Assembly (NCBI GenBank): GCA_022822125.1
Contig: JAJECF010000138.1
Location: 1-19,587 of the forward strand
Length of the DNA stretch: 19,587 bases
Direction of reading: 5' to 3'
Source of the DNA: Alphaproteobacteria bacterium
GTDB taxonomy: Bacteria > Pseudomonadota > Alphaproteobacteria > Bin95
The notes beneath the pieces were generated by a model. It was not told the DNA's origin and did not search any database. It worked only from the letters and a program-made list of their open reading frames with translations. Positions 7,309 through 13,899 of this stretch are shown one piece after another; position 1 is the stretch's first letter, and the number at the start of each line of letters is the position of its first letter. Position numbers and translations under genes: made by a program.

Positions 7309-8847
7309 ATGCACTTCGAGACCTTCGACTGGATCGCGCATAACGCCGCGCGGCGGCCGGAAAAGACCGCGCTGGCCGATCTCGCGAGCGGCCGCAGGAT
7401 CGACTATGCGCTGATGGACCGGCGGGTCGGGAGCCTTGCGGGCTTCATGCGCGACCGCCTCGGCATCGAACCCGGCGACCGCGTGGCCCTGCTGGCGGAG
7501 AATTCGAGCGACTATCTGGAAGTGCAATTCGCCTGTTTCCGTGCCGGGGCGGTGTTCGTGCCGCTCAACTGGCGGCTCACCGTGCCGGAGCTTGCCTACA
7601 TCGTGGGAGACGCCGGGCCGAAGGCGATGATCCACGACCGGGGCTTTGCGGAAACGGCCGCGGCCGTGCAGGCAAAGACAGGCTTCGCGCACCGGCTGGA
7701 GACCGCCGCTGACGGCAGCCCGTCGGGTTATGAGGCGGCGATTGCGGAGGGGCCCTGTCAGGCGGAGATGGTCCCGCAGCAGATGTCGGACCTCTCGACC
7801 ATCATGTACACCTCCGGCACGACCGGCCTGCCCAAGGGCGCGCGCATCACCCACGGCATGACCTTCGTCAACACGGTCAATATCGGCATCCCGCACCGGA
7901 TAACGGCGGACTCGGTCACGCTGACGGTGCTGCCGCTGTTCCACACGGGCGGGCTGAACGCCTACGCCAATCCCGTTCTGCATGCGGGCGGCAAGGCGGT
8001 GGTCGCCCGGAGCTTCGACCCTGAGCAGTGCCTCAGCCTGCTGGCTGATCCGCAAGCCGGCATCACCAATTTCCTCGGCGTGCCGGCCAATTTCCAGTTC
8101 ATGGCGCAGCTGCCCGCCTTCGAGAAAGCGGATTTCAGTCATGTCTCCGTGTTCGGCGTCGGCGCCGCGCCCACGCCGCATGCGCTGATCGAGCTCTGGG
8201 CGGCGCGGAACGCGCCGCTTGCGCAGGCCTACGGCATGACCGAGACCGCGCCGCTGGTGATGGCGCTCGACCCCGTGGACGCCACGCGCAAGATCGGCTC
8301 GGCCGGCAAGCCCGTGCTCTACACCCGCACGCGGGTGATAACCGAGGACGGCCGCGAAGCCGCGCCCGGCGAGAGGGGAGAGCTGCAGGTGGCCGGACCG
8401 AATGTGACGCCCGGCTACTGGAACAAGCCGAAGGAAACGGCCGAGACCTTCGACGGCGAATGGCTGAAGACGGGTGACGCGGTCTGGGTCGATGACGAAG
8501 GCTATTTCTATATCGTGGACCGCTGGAAGGACATGTACATCTCCGGCGGCGAGAACGTCTATCCGGCGGAGGTCGAAAACGTGCTCTACCGGCTGGATGG
8601 CATCGGGGAAGCCGCCGTGATCGGCATGCCGGACGAGCGCTGGGGCGAGGTCGGCTGCGCGGTGGTCGTGCGTCGCGAGGGCGCGGCGCTGGAGGCGCAG
8701 GACGTGCTCGACCACTGCACGGGCCAGCTCGCCCGCTTCAAGCAGCCCCGCCGCATCCTGTTCACCGACGCGCTCCCCCGCAACGCCACCGGCAAGGTGC
8801 TCAAACACGAACTCCGCCGCATGCTGGCGGAGGGGGAATTGGGATAA
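7309..8847 (+). CDS. Class I AMP-forming acyl-CoA synthetase (fatty-acid-CoA ligase type)
   Basis: A 512-residue ANL-superfamily enzyme that activates a carboxylic acid to an acyl-AMP and then an acyl-CoA. The core motifs are in order: TSGTTGLPKG (phosphate-binding loop, residues 168-177), YGMTETAP starting at 308, LKTGDAV with Asp390, the hinge region DRWKDMYISGGENVYPAEVE, and the C-terminal TGKVLKHE with catalytic Lys496. The length and the N-terminus (FDWIAHNAARRPEKTALADL) match medium- or long-chain FadD-like ligases rather than acetyl-CoA synthetase, which is longer. The ATG lies 22 bp after the pccB stop, preceded by GGGAGG, so the two genes form an operon. The acid substrate is not predictable. 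Its stop is 18 bp from the convergent VKOR gene's stop. Confidence 0.92.
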   Translation: MHFETFDWIAHNAARRPEKTALADLASGRRIDYALMDRRVGSLAGFMRDRLGIEPGDRVALLAENSSDYLEVQFACFRAGAVFVPLNWRLTVPELAYIVGDAGPKAMIHDRGFAETAAAVQAKTGFAHRLETAADGSPSGYEAAIAEGPCQAEMVPQQMSDLSTIMYTSGTTGLPKGARITHGMTFVNTVNIGIPHRITADSVTLTVLPLFHTGGLNAYANPVLHAGGKAVVARSFDPEQCLSLLADPQAGITNFLGVPANFQFMAQLPAFEKADFSHVSVFGVGAAPTPHALIELWAARNAPLAQAYGMTETAPLVMALDPVDATRKIGSAGKPVLYTRTRVITEDGREAAPGERGELQVAGPNVTPGYWNKPKETAETFDGEWLKTGDAVWVDDEGYFYIVDRWKDMYISGGENVYPAEVENVLYRLDGIGEAAVIGMPDERWGEVGCAVVVRREGAALEAQDVLDHCTGQLARFKQPRRILFTDALPRNATGKVLKHELRRMLAEGELG

Positions 8848-8865
8848 ATCGGAAAGGGCTCCCGT

Positions 8866-9888
8866 CTATCCCTCCGGCGCCTTTTCCTGCGCTGCCGCGT
8901 TCCAGTCGAATTTCGACGCCCGAGCAAGCCGTTCGGCGTCGACCACGCCGGTATAGCGTCGTCCTTCGACAACCCATGTCGGATAGCGCCGGATGTCCTG
9001 AACGGTGCAGACGGCTGTCAGCGGCCCGTTCGGCCCTGAGGGCGCGCATTCGGTATAGGGCAGCCGTTTGGCGGAGGCGGTGAAGAGTGCCTTCTGCTCC
9101 TGGCAGGCGCGGCACCAGTGGGCGCCGTAAAACTGCGCGCCGCTCTCCCGCAAATGGGTCGCCAGCGCCTTGAGATAGGGGTCTTCGGGGCCGGCGGCGG
9201 GATCGAAAACGCCGCTGAAATGCAGGTGCAGGCCGAGCGCCAGCACGATGGCGGCTCCGACCGGGAACGGCAGGGTCTTGCGCCAGCTTCGCTCCGCAGT
9301 CCCGGAAGGGCGGCGCAGGACCACGAGCAGGAGCAGCAGGTTCATGAGCGCGAATGACGCGAGGCAGTATTCGCAGACCGCCCTGATCTCGAAGACGGAC
9401 ACCAGGGTGAGGAACCAGCTCACGCCGGCGCCAATGCAGGCGAAGAGCAGCATGGGCCCCCATGCCGACGACCGGGAGCGCAGCCGCCATGCCAGGCCGG
9501 CGAGGATTGCGTAAGTGAGCAATCCCCAGAGCGCCATCGGCAGGCCGAGCAGGGTGGACCACCGGCTCGACTGCACGATGTCGCACGCCGAATCCGCGCC
9601 GCAATATGCCGGATGTTCGCCCAACCAGGCGGTCAGGGTCAGATAGCCGGTGAGCAGGACGCCGGCCGCTGCCAGGCCGAGAAGCCAGTTGTCGAGCAGA
9701 TGCCTGCCGCGGGCAGGCGTTTCGGACCTTGCCGGAGCATGCCTCGGCGCGCCGGCGTTGCGGCGGGCGCTGGAGCCCGGTCGTTTGCGCTTTCTCGCCA
9801 TCGTCGCGAGTCCCGGCTGTCGGTTCGTTCCGCGCCCCGGAGGGCGGTTTGTCCCGCTATTGGTACGCGGTCGGTCGACGGTCTTCAA
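8866..9888 (-). CDS. VKOR-family disulfide-forming membrane protein fused to a thioredoxin-like domain
   Basis: A 340-residue integral membrane protein. Bacterial vitamin K epoxide reductase homologues reoxidise a periplasmic thiol oxidase with quinone; in fusions the thioredoxin-like partner is attached. Residues 1-62 are rich in Arg and Pro and probably cytoplasmic. Hydrophobic segments lie near 65-90, 111-136, 143-168, 176-191 and 206-222. The VKOR loop cysteines are Cys96 and Cys102, the active-site pair is CEYC (172-175), and SSRWS lies between. The C-terminal domain has a thioredoxin-type WCRAC (258-262) plus further cysteines at 281 and 294. The ATG at 9888 is supported by AGGAA a few bases upstream; an internal ATG at 9801 (residue 30) is the alternative and has a weaker site. 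It probably replaces DsbB/DsbA function. The gene is transcribed alone, convergent with the acyl-CoA synthetase gene. Confidence 0.9.
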   Translation of the reverse strand: MKTVDRPRTNSGTNRPPGRGTNRQPGLATMARKRKRPGSSARRNAGAPRHAPARSETPARGRHLLDNWLLGLAAAGVLLTGYLTLTAWLGEHPAYCGADSACDIVQSSRWSTLLGLPMALWGLLTYAILAGLAWRLRSRSSAWGPMLLFACIGAGVSWFLTLVSVFEIRAVCEYCLASFALMNLLLLLVVLRRPSGTAERSWRKTLPFPVGAAIVLALGLHLHFSGVFDPAAGPEDPYLKALATHLRESGAQFYGAHWCRACQEQKALFTASAKRLPYTECAPSGPNGPLTAVCTVQDIRRYPTWVVEGRRYTGVVDAERLARASKFDWNAAAQEKAPEG

Positions 9889-9966
9889 TTCCTCGCATTA
9901 CCGGTTTGCAAGGCAGCGCTGCAGGCTGGAGCGGAACTCCTCCCGAGGCTCTAATAGGAAAAATTT

Positions 9967-9976
9967 ACAATATTGT
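9967..9976. promoter_or_regulatory. Operator-like palindrome in AT-rich island
   Basis: ACAATATTGT is a perfect 10-bp palindrome within an AT-rich stretch (about 9950-9998) of an otherwise very GC-rich window. It lies about 80 bp upstream of the VKOR start codon and about 23 bp upstream of the plus-strand TTGACA. It could be a repressor site, an UP-element or part of the VKOR promoter. No regulator is identified. Confidence 0.35.
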
Positions 9977-9998
9977 TTGGCTTTGTTCATGTTAGAGA

Positions 9999-10026
9999 CT
10001 TGACATGGGGCGGAGTGTGGTAAGCT
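9999..10026 (+). promoter_or_regulatory. Sigma70-type promoter pointing into non-coding DNA
   Basis: CTTGACA (9999-10005) and TAAGCT (10021-10026) give a consensus -35 and a moderate -10, 16 bp apart when counted from CTTGAC (15 from TTGACA). The region upstream is AT-rich, like the UP-elements of stable-RNA promoters. There is no credible coding sequence downstream, so a small RNA is the simplest product (inference). Confidence 0.45.
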
Positions 10027-10032
10027 GTCCCT

Positions 10033-10085
10033 GAGGGAAGAGGCATCCGGAGCCGCTGCCCCGGCGCTGCGCAGCGCCCTTTCTG
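10033..10085 (+). ncRNA. Candidate small RNA downstream of the orphan promoter
   Basis: A transcript from the promoter at 9999-10026 would start near 10033. It soon meets the perfect palindrome GGCGCTGCGCAGCGCC (10063-10078) followed by CTTTCT, a weak terminator-like end. An alternative pairing, CCCGGC (10060-10065) with GCCGGG (10092-10097), shares bases with that hairpin, so the two folds compete. It does not match 6S, SRP, RNase P or tmRNA as far as can be judged by eye. The ends are guesses, and the RNA might extend through the stem at 10131-10197. Confidence 0.25.
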
Positions 10086-10130
10086 AAAACTGCCGGGAAG
10101 ACGATGGGAGACGTGCGTCCTCCGTCTCGC

Positions 10131-10197
10131 GCGCGCAATCAGGCGCGCGAACCGCGCCGACGCCGACGCGCGTGGGGGCGCCCGCGCGATTGCGCGC
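10131..10197. repeat. Long-range inverted repeat (10-bp stem)
   Basis: GCGCGCAATC (10131-10140) and GATTGCGCGC (10188-10197) are perfect complements around a 47-base GC-rich loop. TCCGTC (10121-10126) and GACGGA (10215-10220) can extend the stem outward. AAAAA follows the right arm on the plus strand, so this is not a terminator in that direction. It may be part of a structured RNA or a repeat. Confidence 0.4.
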
Positions 10198-10296
10198 AAA
10201 AAGGGGACCCGGCGGACGGAGTGGCATGGAACGAAGCGCAAGCGAGGCGCGATATGCAGGACCGGGACGACAGACCTTCACGGAAGGCATGGCGAA

Positions 10297-10344
10297 CATG
10301 ACATCGCATGACATTGCCGGGGGGCTCCATGACAAAACATGACA
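10297..10344 (+). repeat. CATGACA array A (4 copies, helically phased)
   Basis: Exact CATGACA heptamers start at 10297, 10307, 10328 and 10338, with spacings of 10, 21 and 10 bp. They would all face one side of the helix. The array sits 27 bp left of the palindromic block at 10371-10637. It resembles an iterated protein-binding site. Confidence 0.7.
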
Positions 10345-10370
10345 TTCCCGCAGAGGTCTCATGGCCGCCT

Positions 10371-10637
10371 GCCTCCTTCGACGGGCTCAGGACAGGTTCC
10401 TTCGACAAGCCCTTCGATACGCGGCTGGCGCCGCTACTCAGGGCGAGGAAGGGGAAGGCACCCTTTAATCCTCATCCTGAGTAGCCGACCGCAGGGAGGC
10501 GTATCGAAGGACGCGGCTGGCGCCGCTACTCAGGGTGAGGAGAAAGAGGGCGGCGGCGCTGGCGGGCAAATTCCTCATCCTGAGTAGCCGCGAAGCGGCG
10601 TATCGAAGGAACCTGTCCTGAGCCCGTCGAAGGAGGC
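10371..10637. repeat. 267-bp palindromic repeat block with perfect 35-bp inverted ends
   Basis: The ends 10371-10405 and 10603-10637 are perfect 35-bp inverted repeats containing the CTTCGACGGGCTCAGGACAG type sequence. Inside are alternating inverted copies of a unit of the form CCTCATCCTGAGTAGCCG...CGTATCGAAGG: reverse at about 10410-10448, forward at 10470-10510, reverse at about 10502-10540, forward at 10573-10610. The last forward unit has its own GCCGC-GAA-GCGGC hairpin. Such REP-like sequences are common in alphaproteobacterial intergenic DNA (from memory) and can extend spurious open frames. No protein is encoded. Confidence 0.75.
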
Positions 10638-10666
10638 CCCGCCAACGGACAGGGCGGCCATCCGAC

Positions 10667-10702
10667 CATGACATCGCATGACAAACATGACACTTCATGA
10701 CA
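10667..10702 (+). repeat. CATGACA array B (4 copies, helically phased)
   Basis: Exact CATGACA heptamers start at 10667, 10677, 10686 and 10696 (spacings 10, 9 and 10 bp). The array lies 29 bp right of the palindromic block, in the same orientation as array A, so the block is bracketed by two direct arrays. Confidence 0.7.
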
Positions 10703-10767
10703 TCCGGGCAGGTGGGGCAGGGCAAGGCGGAGCCGTCCGCTTGCCGTGCGGGGAAATGGAACAGCGC

Positions 10768-11787
10768 TCAGCCCGTCCCCGGGGCCGAAGAAGCTCCGGC
10801 TCCCGGCGGCTTCCGTTGTCGGCGACCGCCGCCTGCCGCAAGCTGCCTCTCGCGCAAATAGACATAGATGCCGGAGCCGGCGATGAGCGCGCAGCCGAGC
10901 AGCACCCAGTGATCCGGCAAGTGGTCGAACACGAGCCAGCCGAGCGCGATGGCGGAGGGAAGTGCGACATATTCGAAGGGCGCCAGCGTTGCGGCGTCCG
11001 CCAGCCTGTAGGCCTGGGTCAGCGCATAGGCGATGAAGCCGGAGAGGCCGCCCAGCAGCACCAGGAGAAGCCAGTGCTCCGGCGTCGGCCAGACCCAGGC
11101 GCGAAACAGGAACAGCCAGGTCCTGTTCTCCACGCCCTCGGCGAAGCGCCCGTCGCCGGCGACGGTGAAAAAGCCGACGCTGACGGTGATGAACATGATC
11201 TGGATATAGGCCGCCATGGCCGAGGCCGGGGCGCTCGCCCGGAGCTTCCGCGTCAGGATCTGCATGGTGGCGTAGGCCAGCGCCGCCGCCATGGGCAGCA
11301 ACAGGGTCCACCGGTCCGGGGCATGTTCGAGCTCGCCGGTTCCGGGCCGGAGCATGACCAGCACGCCGATGAACCCGACGGCGACTGCGGAAAACCGTCT
11401 GATGCCGACCTTCTCGCCGAGAAAGGGGATGGAGAGCAGCGTGATAAGCAGCGGGGCGACGAAGAAGAGCGCCGTTACATCGGCCAGCGGCGCCGACGCC
11501 AGCGCGCCGAAGAAGGCGAGGTTCGCCGCGACCATGCAGAGCCCGCGCGCGATATGGGCGGCGGGACGGCCGGTGCGGAGCGCCCGCAAGCCGCCCTCGA
11601 AGCGCAGCACGGCGAGGCTGAGCAGGAGCGCCACAATTGCGCGCACAAAGACGATCTCGTGCAGCGGGTAGCGGTCCGACAGCGCCTTGACGATGGAATC
11701 GTTGACGGTGATGACGATCATGCCGAGGCAGATCAGCGCAATGCCCAGGCGGGACTCGTTCGCCGGTCGAAACGCGCTGAGTGCCAT
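10768..11787 (-). CDS. EamA/DMT-family transporter
   Basis: A 339-residue inner-membrane protein with about ten hydrophobic segments in two EamA halves, typical of drug/metabolite exporters that move amino acids or other small metabolites. The first half starts LGIALICLGMIVITVNDSIVKALSDRYPLHEIVFVR, where the VNDSIVK...P..E..F.R pattern is characteristic of the family. The end of the first half shows PFLGEKVGIRRFSAVAVGFIGVLVMLRPG. The second half contains PFEYVALPSAIALGWLVFDHLPD. The ATG at 11787 (MALSAFRP) is chosen because the upstream 27 residues look non-family; GAGGA lies 11 nt before it. The last 25 or so residues are a Gly/Arg-rich cytoplasmic tail. It is apparently monocistronic, between the repeat region and the end of the quinone-reductase operon. 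Substrate unknown. Confidence 0.9.
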   Translation of the reverse strand: MALSAFRPANESRLGIALICLGMIVITVNDSIVKALSDRYPLHEIVFVRAIVALLLSLAVLRFEGGLRALRTGRPAAHIARGLCMVAANLAFFGALASAPLADVTALFFVAPLLITLLSIPFLGEKVGIRRFSAVAVGFIGVLVMLRPGTGELEHAPDRWTLLLPMAAALAYATMQILTRKLRASAPASAMAAYIQIMFITVSVGFFTVAGDGRFAEGVENRTWLFLFRAWVWPTPEHWLLLVLLGGLSGFIAYALTQAYRLADAATLAPFEYVALPSAIALGWLVFDHLPDHWVLLGCALIAGSGIYVYLRERQLAAGGGRRQRKPPGAGASSAPGTG

Positions 11788-11913
11788 CGGCGGGGAATCC
11801 TCGCATCCCGGACGGAACGCCGCCGTCCGGTCGCGGGAATCATAGGGATATCCGGCCGCGCCCGGCAACGGGGAAGTTCGGCGCCGCGCGGTCGCCGGCG
11901 GCGTGGCGGCCGC

Positions 11914-12855
11914 TCAGTCGATATGCAGCACGGCCTTGCCGGGGAAGCGGCGCTCGATCAGGTCGTCGGCGGTGCGCGCGACCTCGCTCCAGGACGCCTC
12001 GCGCTCGATGGCGGTGTCGAGCCGGCCCTGCGCCACGAGGCCGAGCAGGCGGGCGAGATGGTCGCGCGGCGGGGCGACCTCGCTCTTGTGATAGAGGTGG
12101 AAGCCCATGATGCGGGCGAGGCCGCGGGTCATGAAATCCCCGACGGCGACGGAAATTGCGGGCGCGGCGGTGACGCCGTAGCAGACTGCGAGCCCCTCGG
12201 GACCGAGCGCGCGCACGCCGGCTTCCAGGATCGGCCCGGCGACGCCGTCCACCACCAGCCGGTAGGGGCCGGCGGCCTCAATCGCGCTGCCGTCCGCGCT
12301 GACAAGCACTCTGCCGAGGCCGATCCGGTCGGCGAAGGCGCGCTGGTCCTCGCGCCGGACCTGGCTCAGCACCTCCGCCCCGCCGATGCGCGCAAGCTGG
12401 GCCGCGAACAGTCCGACGCCGCCCGTCGCCCCGGTGACCAGCACGCGCGCGCCGATCAGGCAGTCGCCCGCGTCAATGGAATGCAGCGCCGTGAGGCCGG
12501 CAACGGGCAGGGTTGCTGCAGCGGCGTCGCTCACCCCGTCCGGTATGGGGCAGAGATAAGTGCCGAGGATCGGCGCGCGCTCGGCCCAGCCTTCCATACG
12601 CGGCGAAAAACCGACGACGCGGGCGCCTTCCGGCGGGCTGGAGCCATCCGCCGCGGCCTTCTCGACGGTGCCGGCAATGTCCCAGCCGATGCGGATCGGG
12701 CGATCCGCCCGCTCGGCCCGGCGCACCTCGCCGCGATTGAGCGAGAAGGCGGAGACGCGCACCAGCGCCTCGTTGGAAAAAGGCGGGCGCTCCTCGACCT
12801 CGGCGACTTCAAGCCGGTCCAGGCTTCCGGGAACGGCGCGGACGGCGCGGATCAC
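11914..12855 (-). CDS. MDR-family zinc-free NAD(P)H:quinone oxidoreductase-like protein (second copy)
   Basis: A 313-residue medium-chain dehydrogenase/reductase. It has an N-terminal GroES-like fold (LNRGEVRRAER, then IGWDIAGTVEKAA) and a Rossmann domain with the nucleotide-binding VLVTGATGGVG near residues 138-148. The structural and catalytic zinc ligands of alcohol dehydrogenases are missing, which places it with quinone oxidoreductases and related enone reductases using NADPH. The GTG start at 12855 overlaps the stop of the preceding reductase gene by 4 nt (GTGA), showing translational coupling. It ends the operon; no good terminator is visible after it. The two neighbouring reductases are clearly different in sequence, so they are not a recent duplication. 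Substrate not known. Confidence 0.88.
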   Translation of the reverse strand: MIRAVRAVPGSLDRLEVAEVEERPPFSNEALVRVSAFSLNRGEVRRAERADRPIRIGWDIAGTVEKAAADGSSPPEGARVVGFSPRMEGWAERAPILGTYLCPIPDGVSDAAAATLPVAGLTALHSIDAGDCLIGARVLVTGATGGVGLFAAQLARIGGAEVLSQVRREDQRAFADRIGLGRVLVSADGSAIEAAGPYRLVVDGVAGPILEAGVRALGPEGLAVCYGVTAAPAISVAVGDFMTRGLARIMGFHLYHKSEVAPPRDHLARLLGLVAQGRLDTAIEREASWSEVARTADDLIERRFPGKAVLHID

Positions 12856-13838
12856 GACGATACCTCCAGCAGGACCTTGCCCCAGGTGCGCCGCGAGGCG
12901 AGCGCGCGCAACGCTGCCGGCAGGTCGTCGAATGCGTAGCGGGCGGAGACGACGGGGTCGATCGCGCCGCGCGCCAGCATGGCGTAACAGTCCGCCACGA
13001 CCTCGTGGGTGTATTCGGGATGGCTCCTGAAAAAGCCGCCCCAGATGGCGCCGACGGCCGAGGCGTTCTTCAGAAGCAGGCGGTTAGCGGCGATCTGCTG
13101 GATCGCGCCGCCGGCGAAACCGATGATGAGCGCCCGGCCCTCGACCGCAATAACCTTGAGCGCAAGATTGAAAACCTCGCCGCCCACGGGATCGAAAATG
13201 ACATCCGCGCCGCGCCCGCCGGTCGCCTCGCGCACCGCCTCGACCCAGCCGTCGTCGGTGTAGTCGAGCGCGAGTTCGGCCCCGTGGGCGCGGCAGACAG
13301 CAAGCTTCTCCTCGCTGCCGGCGAGCGCGATGACATGCGCCCCCCAGGCCCTGCCGATCTGGATCGCTGCCAGCCCGGAGCCGCCCGCGCCCGCCGTCAC
13401 CAGCAGCCATTCGCCGGCCTTGAGGCCGCCGCGCCGGCCGAGCGCGATATGGCCGGTCGGATAGACCACCGGCACGCAGGCGGCACGGTCCATCGCCACG
13501 CCGTCCGGAATCGGATTGATCTGCAGGTCGTCGACCACCGCATATTCGGCGAAAGCGCCCCAATAGGACTGGGCGGCGACGCGCTGGCCGACCCTGCAGC
13601 TCGAGCCGGGACCGACGGCCGCGATCTCGCCGGACAGCTCGCAGCCGGGCGTGAACGGGAAATCCGGTTTCATCTGGTACTTGCCCTGGACCATCAGGAT
13701 GTCGAGGAAGTTGAGCGCGGCTGTATGCACCCTGACCAGCGCCTGGCCCGGCCCCGGCTCCGGGCGCGCCACGGTCTCGAACGCCATGTCCTCGGGCTCG
13801 CAGAATTCGCGCACCCGCCATGCCTGCATCTGGCTCAT
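12852..13838 (-). CDS. NADPH:quinone oxidoreductase-like MDR protein (first copy)
   Basis: A 328-residue MDR protein. It begins MSQMQAWRVREFCEPEDMAF and contains the family segment AALNFLDILMVQGKYQMKPDFPFTPGCELSGEI, close to typical NADPH:quinone reductases. The Rossmann nucleotide-binding segment is TAGAGGSGLAAIQIGRAWGA, followed by FDPVGGEVF. No zinc ligands are seen. These enzymes reduce quinones or unsaturated carbonyls with NADPH in the cytoplasm. The ATG at 13838 has GGGAG 8 nt upstream; the longer open frame before it belongs to a shadow. It lies 61 bp after the GST gene's stop and overlaps the next reductase by 4 nt, so it is part of the operon with der and the GST-like gene. Confidence 0.9.
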   Translation of the reverse strand: MSQMQAWRVREFCEPEDMAFETVARPEPGPGQALVRVHTAALNFLDILMVQGKYQMKPDFPFTPGCELSGEIAAVGPGSSCRVGQRVAAQSYWGAFAEYAVVDDLQINPIPDGVAMDRAACVPVVYPTGHIALGRRGGLKAGEWLLVTAGAGGSGLAAIQIGRAWGAHVIALAGSEEKLAVCRAHGAELALDYTDDGWVEAVREATGGRGADVIFDPVGGEVFNLALKVIAVEGRALIIGFAGGAIQQIAANRLLLKNASAVGAIWGGFFRSHPEYTHEVVADCYAMLARGAIDPVVSARYAFDDLPAALRALASRRTWGKVLLEVSS

Positions 13839-13899
13839 GCAACCGGCTCCCGACAGCTTCCGGAATGATCGATAACGCCTTTGCCCCCGGCGCGCCAGT

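Larger units (their letters stand above)
9889..10767. other. 879-bp non-coding region with promoter, hairpins and composite repeats
   Basis: No convincing protein gene lies here. Open frames are short, Arg-rich and dominated by repeats. From left to right it holds an AT-rich island (about 9950-9998) with the palindrome ACAATATTGT, a plus-strand promoter-like pair (9999-10026), a 16-bp palindrome (10063-10078), a long-range stem (10131-10140 with 10188-10197), a first CATGACA array, a 267-bp palindromic block, a second CATGACA array, and the 3' flank of the DMT transporter gene. Confidence 0.7.

Noticed and set aside
10020..10220. 6S, SRP, RNase P or tmRNA gene
   Set aside because: None of the conserved signature segments of these RNAs that I can recall (for example the SRP GGAAGCA loop or the RNase P GAGGAAAGTCC box) is present.
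10104..10301. 65-codon Arg-rich plus-strand frame in the non-coding region
   Set aside because: Extremely Arg-rich, overlaps a long stem and the CATGACA array, with no ribosome binding site that stands out.
10297..10344. CRISPR array
   Set aside because: Repeats are only 7 bp with 3-14 bp gaps and there are no spacers of CRISPR size or cas genes.
10678..12939. 753-codon plus-strand open frame
   Set aside because: Antisense to the DMT transporter and quinone reductase genes; the composition is low-complexity and no family pattern is seen.
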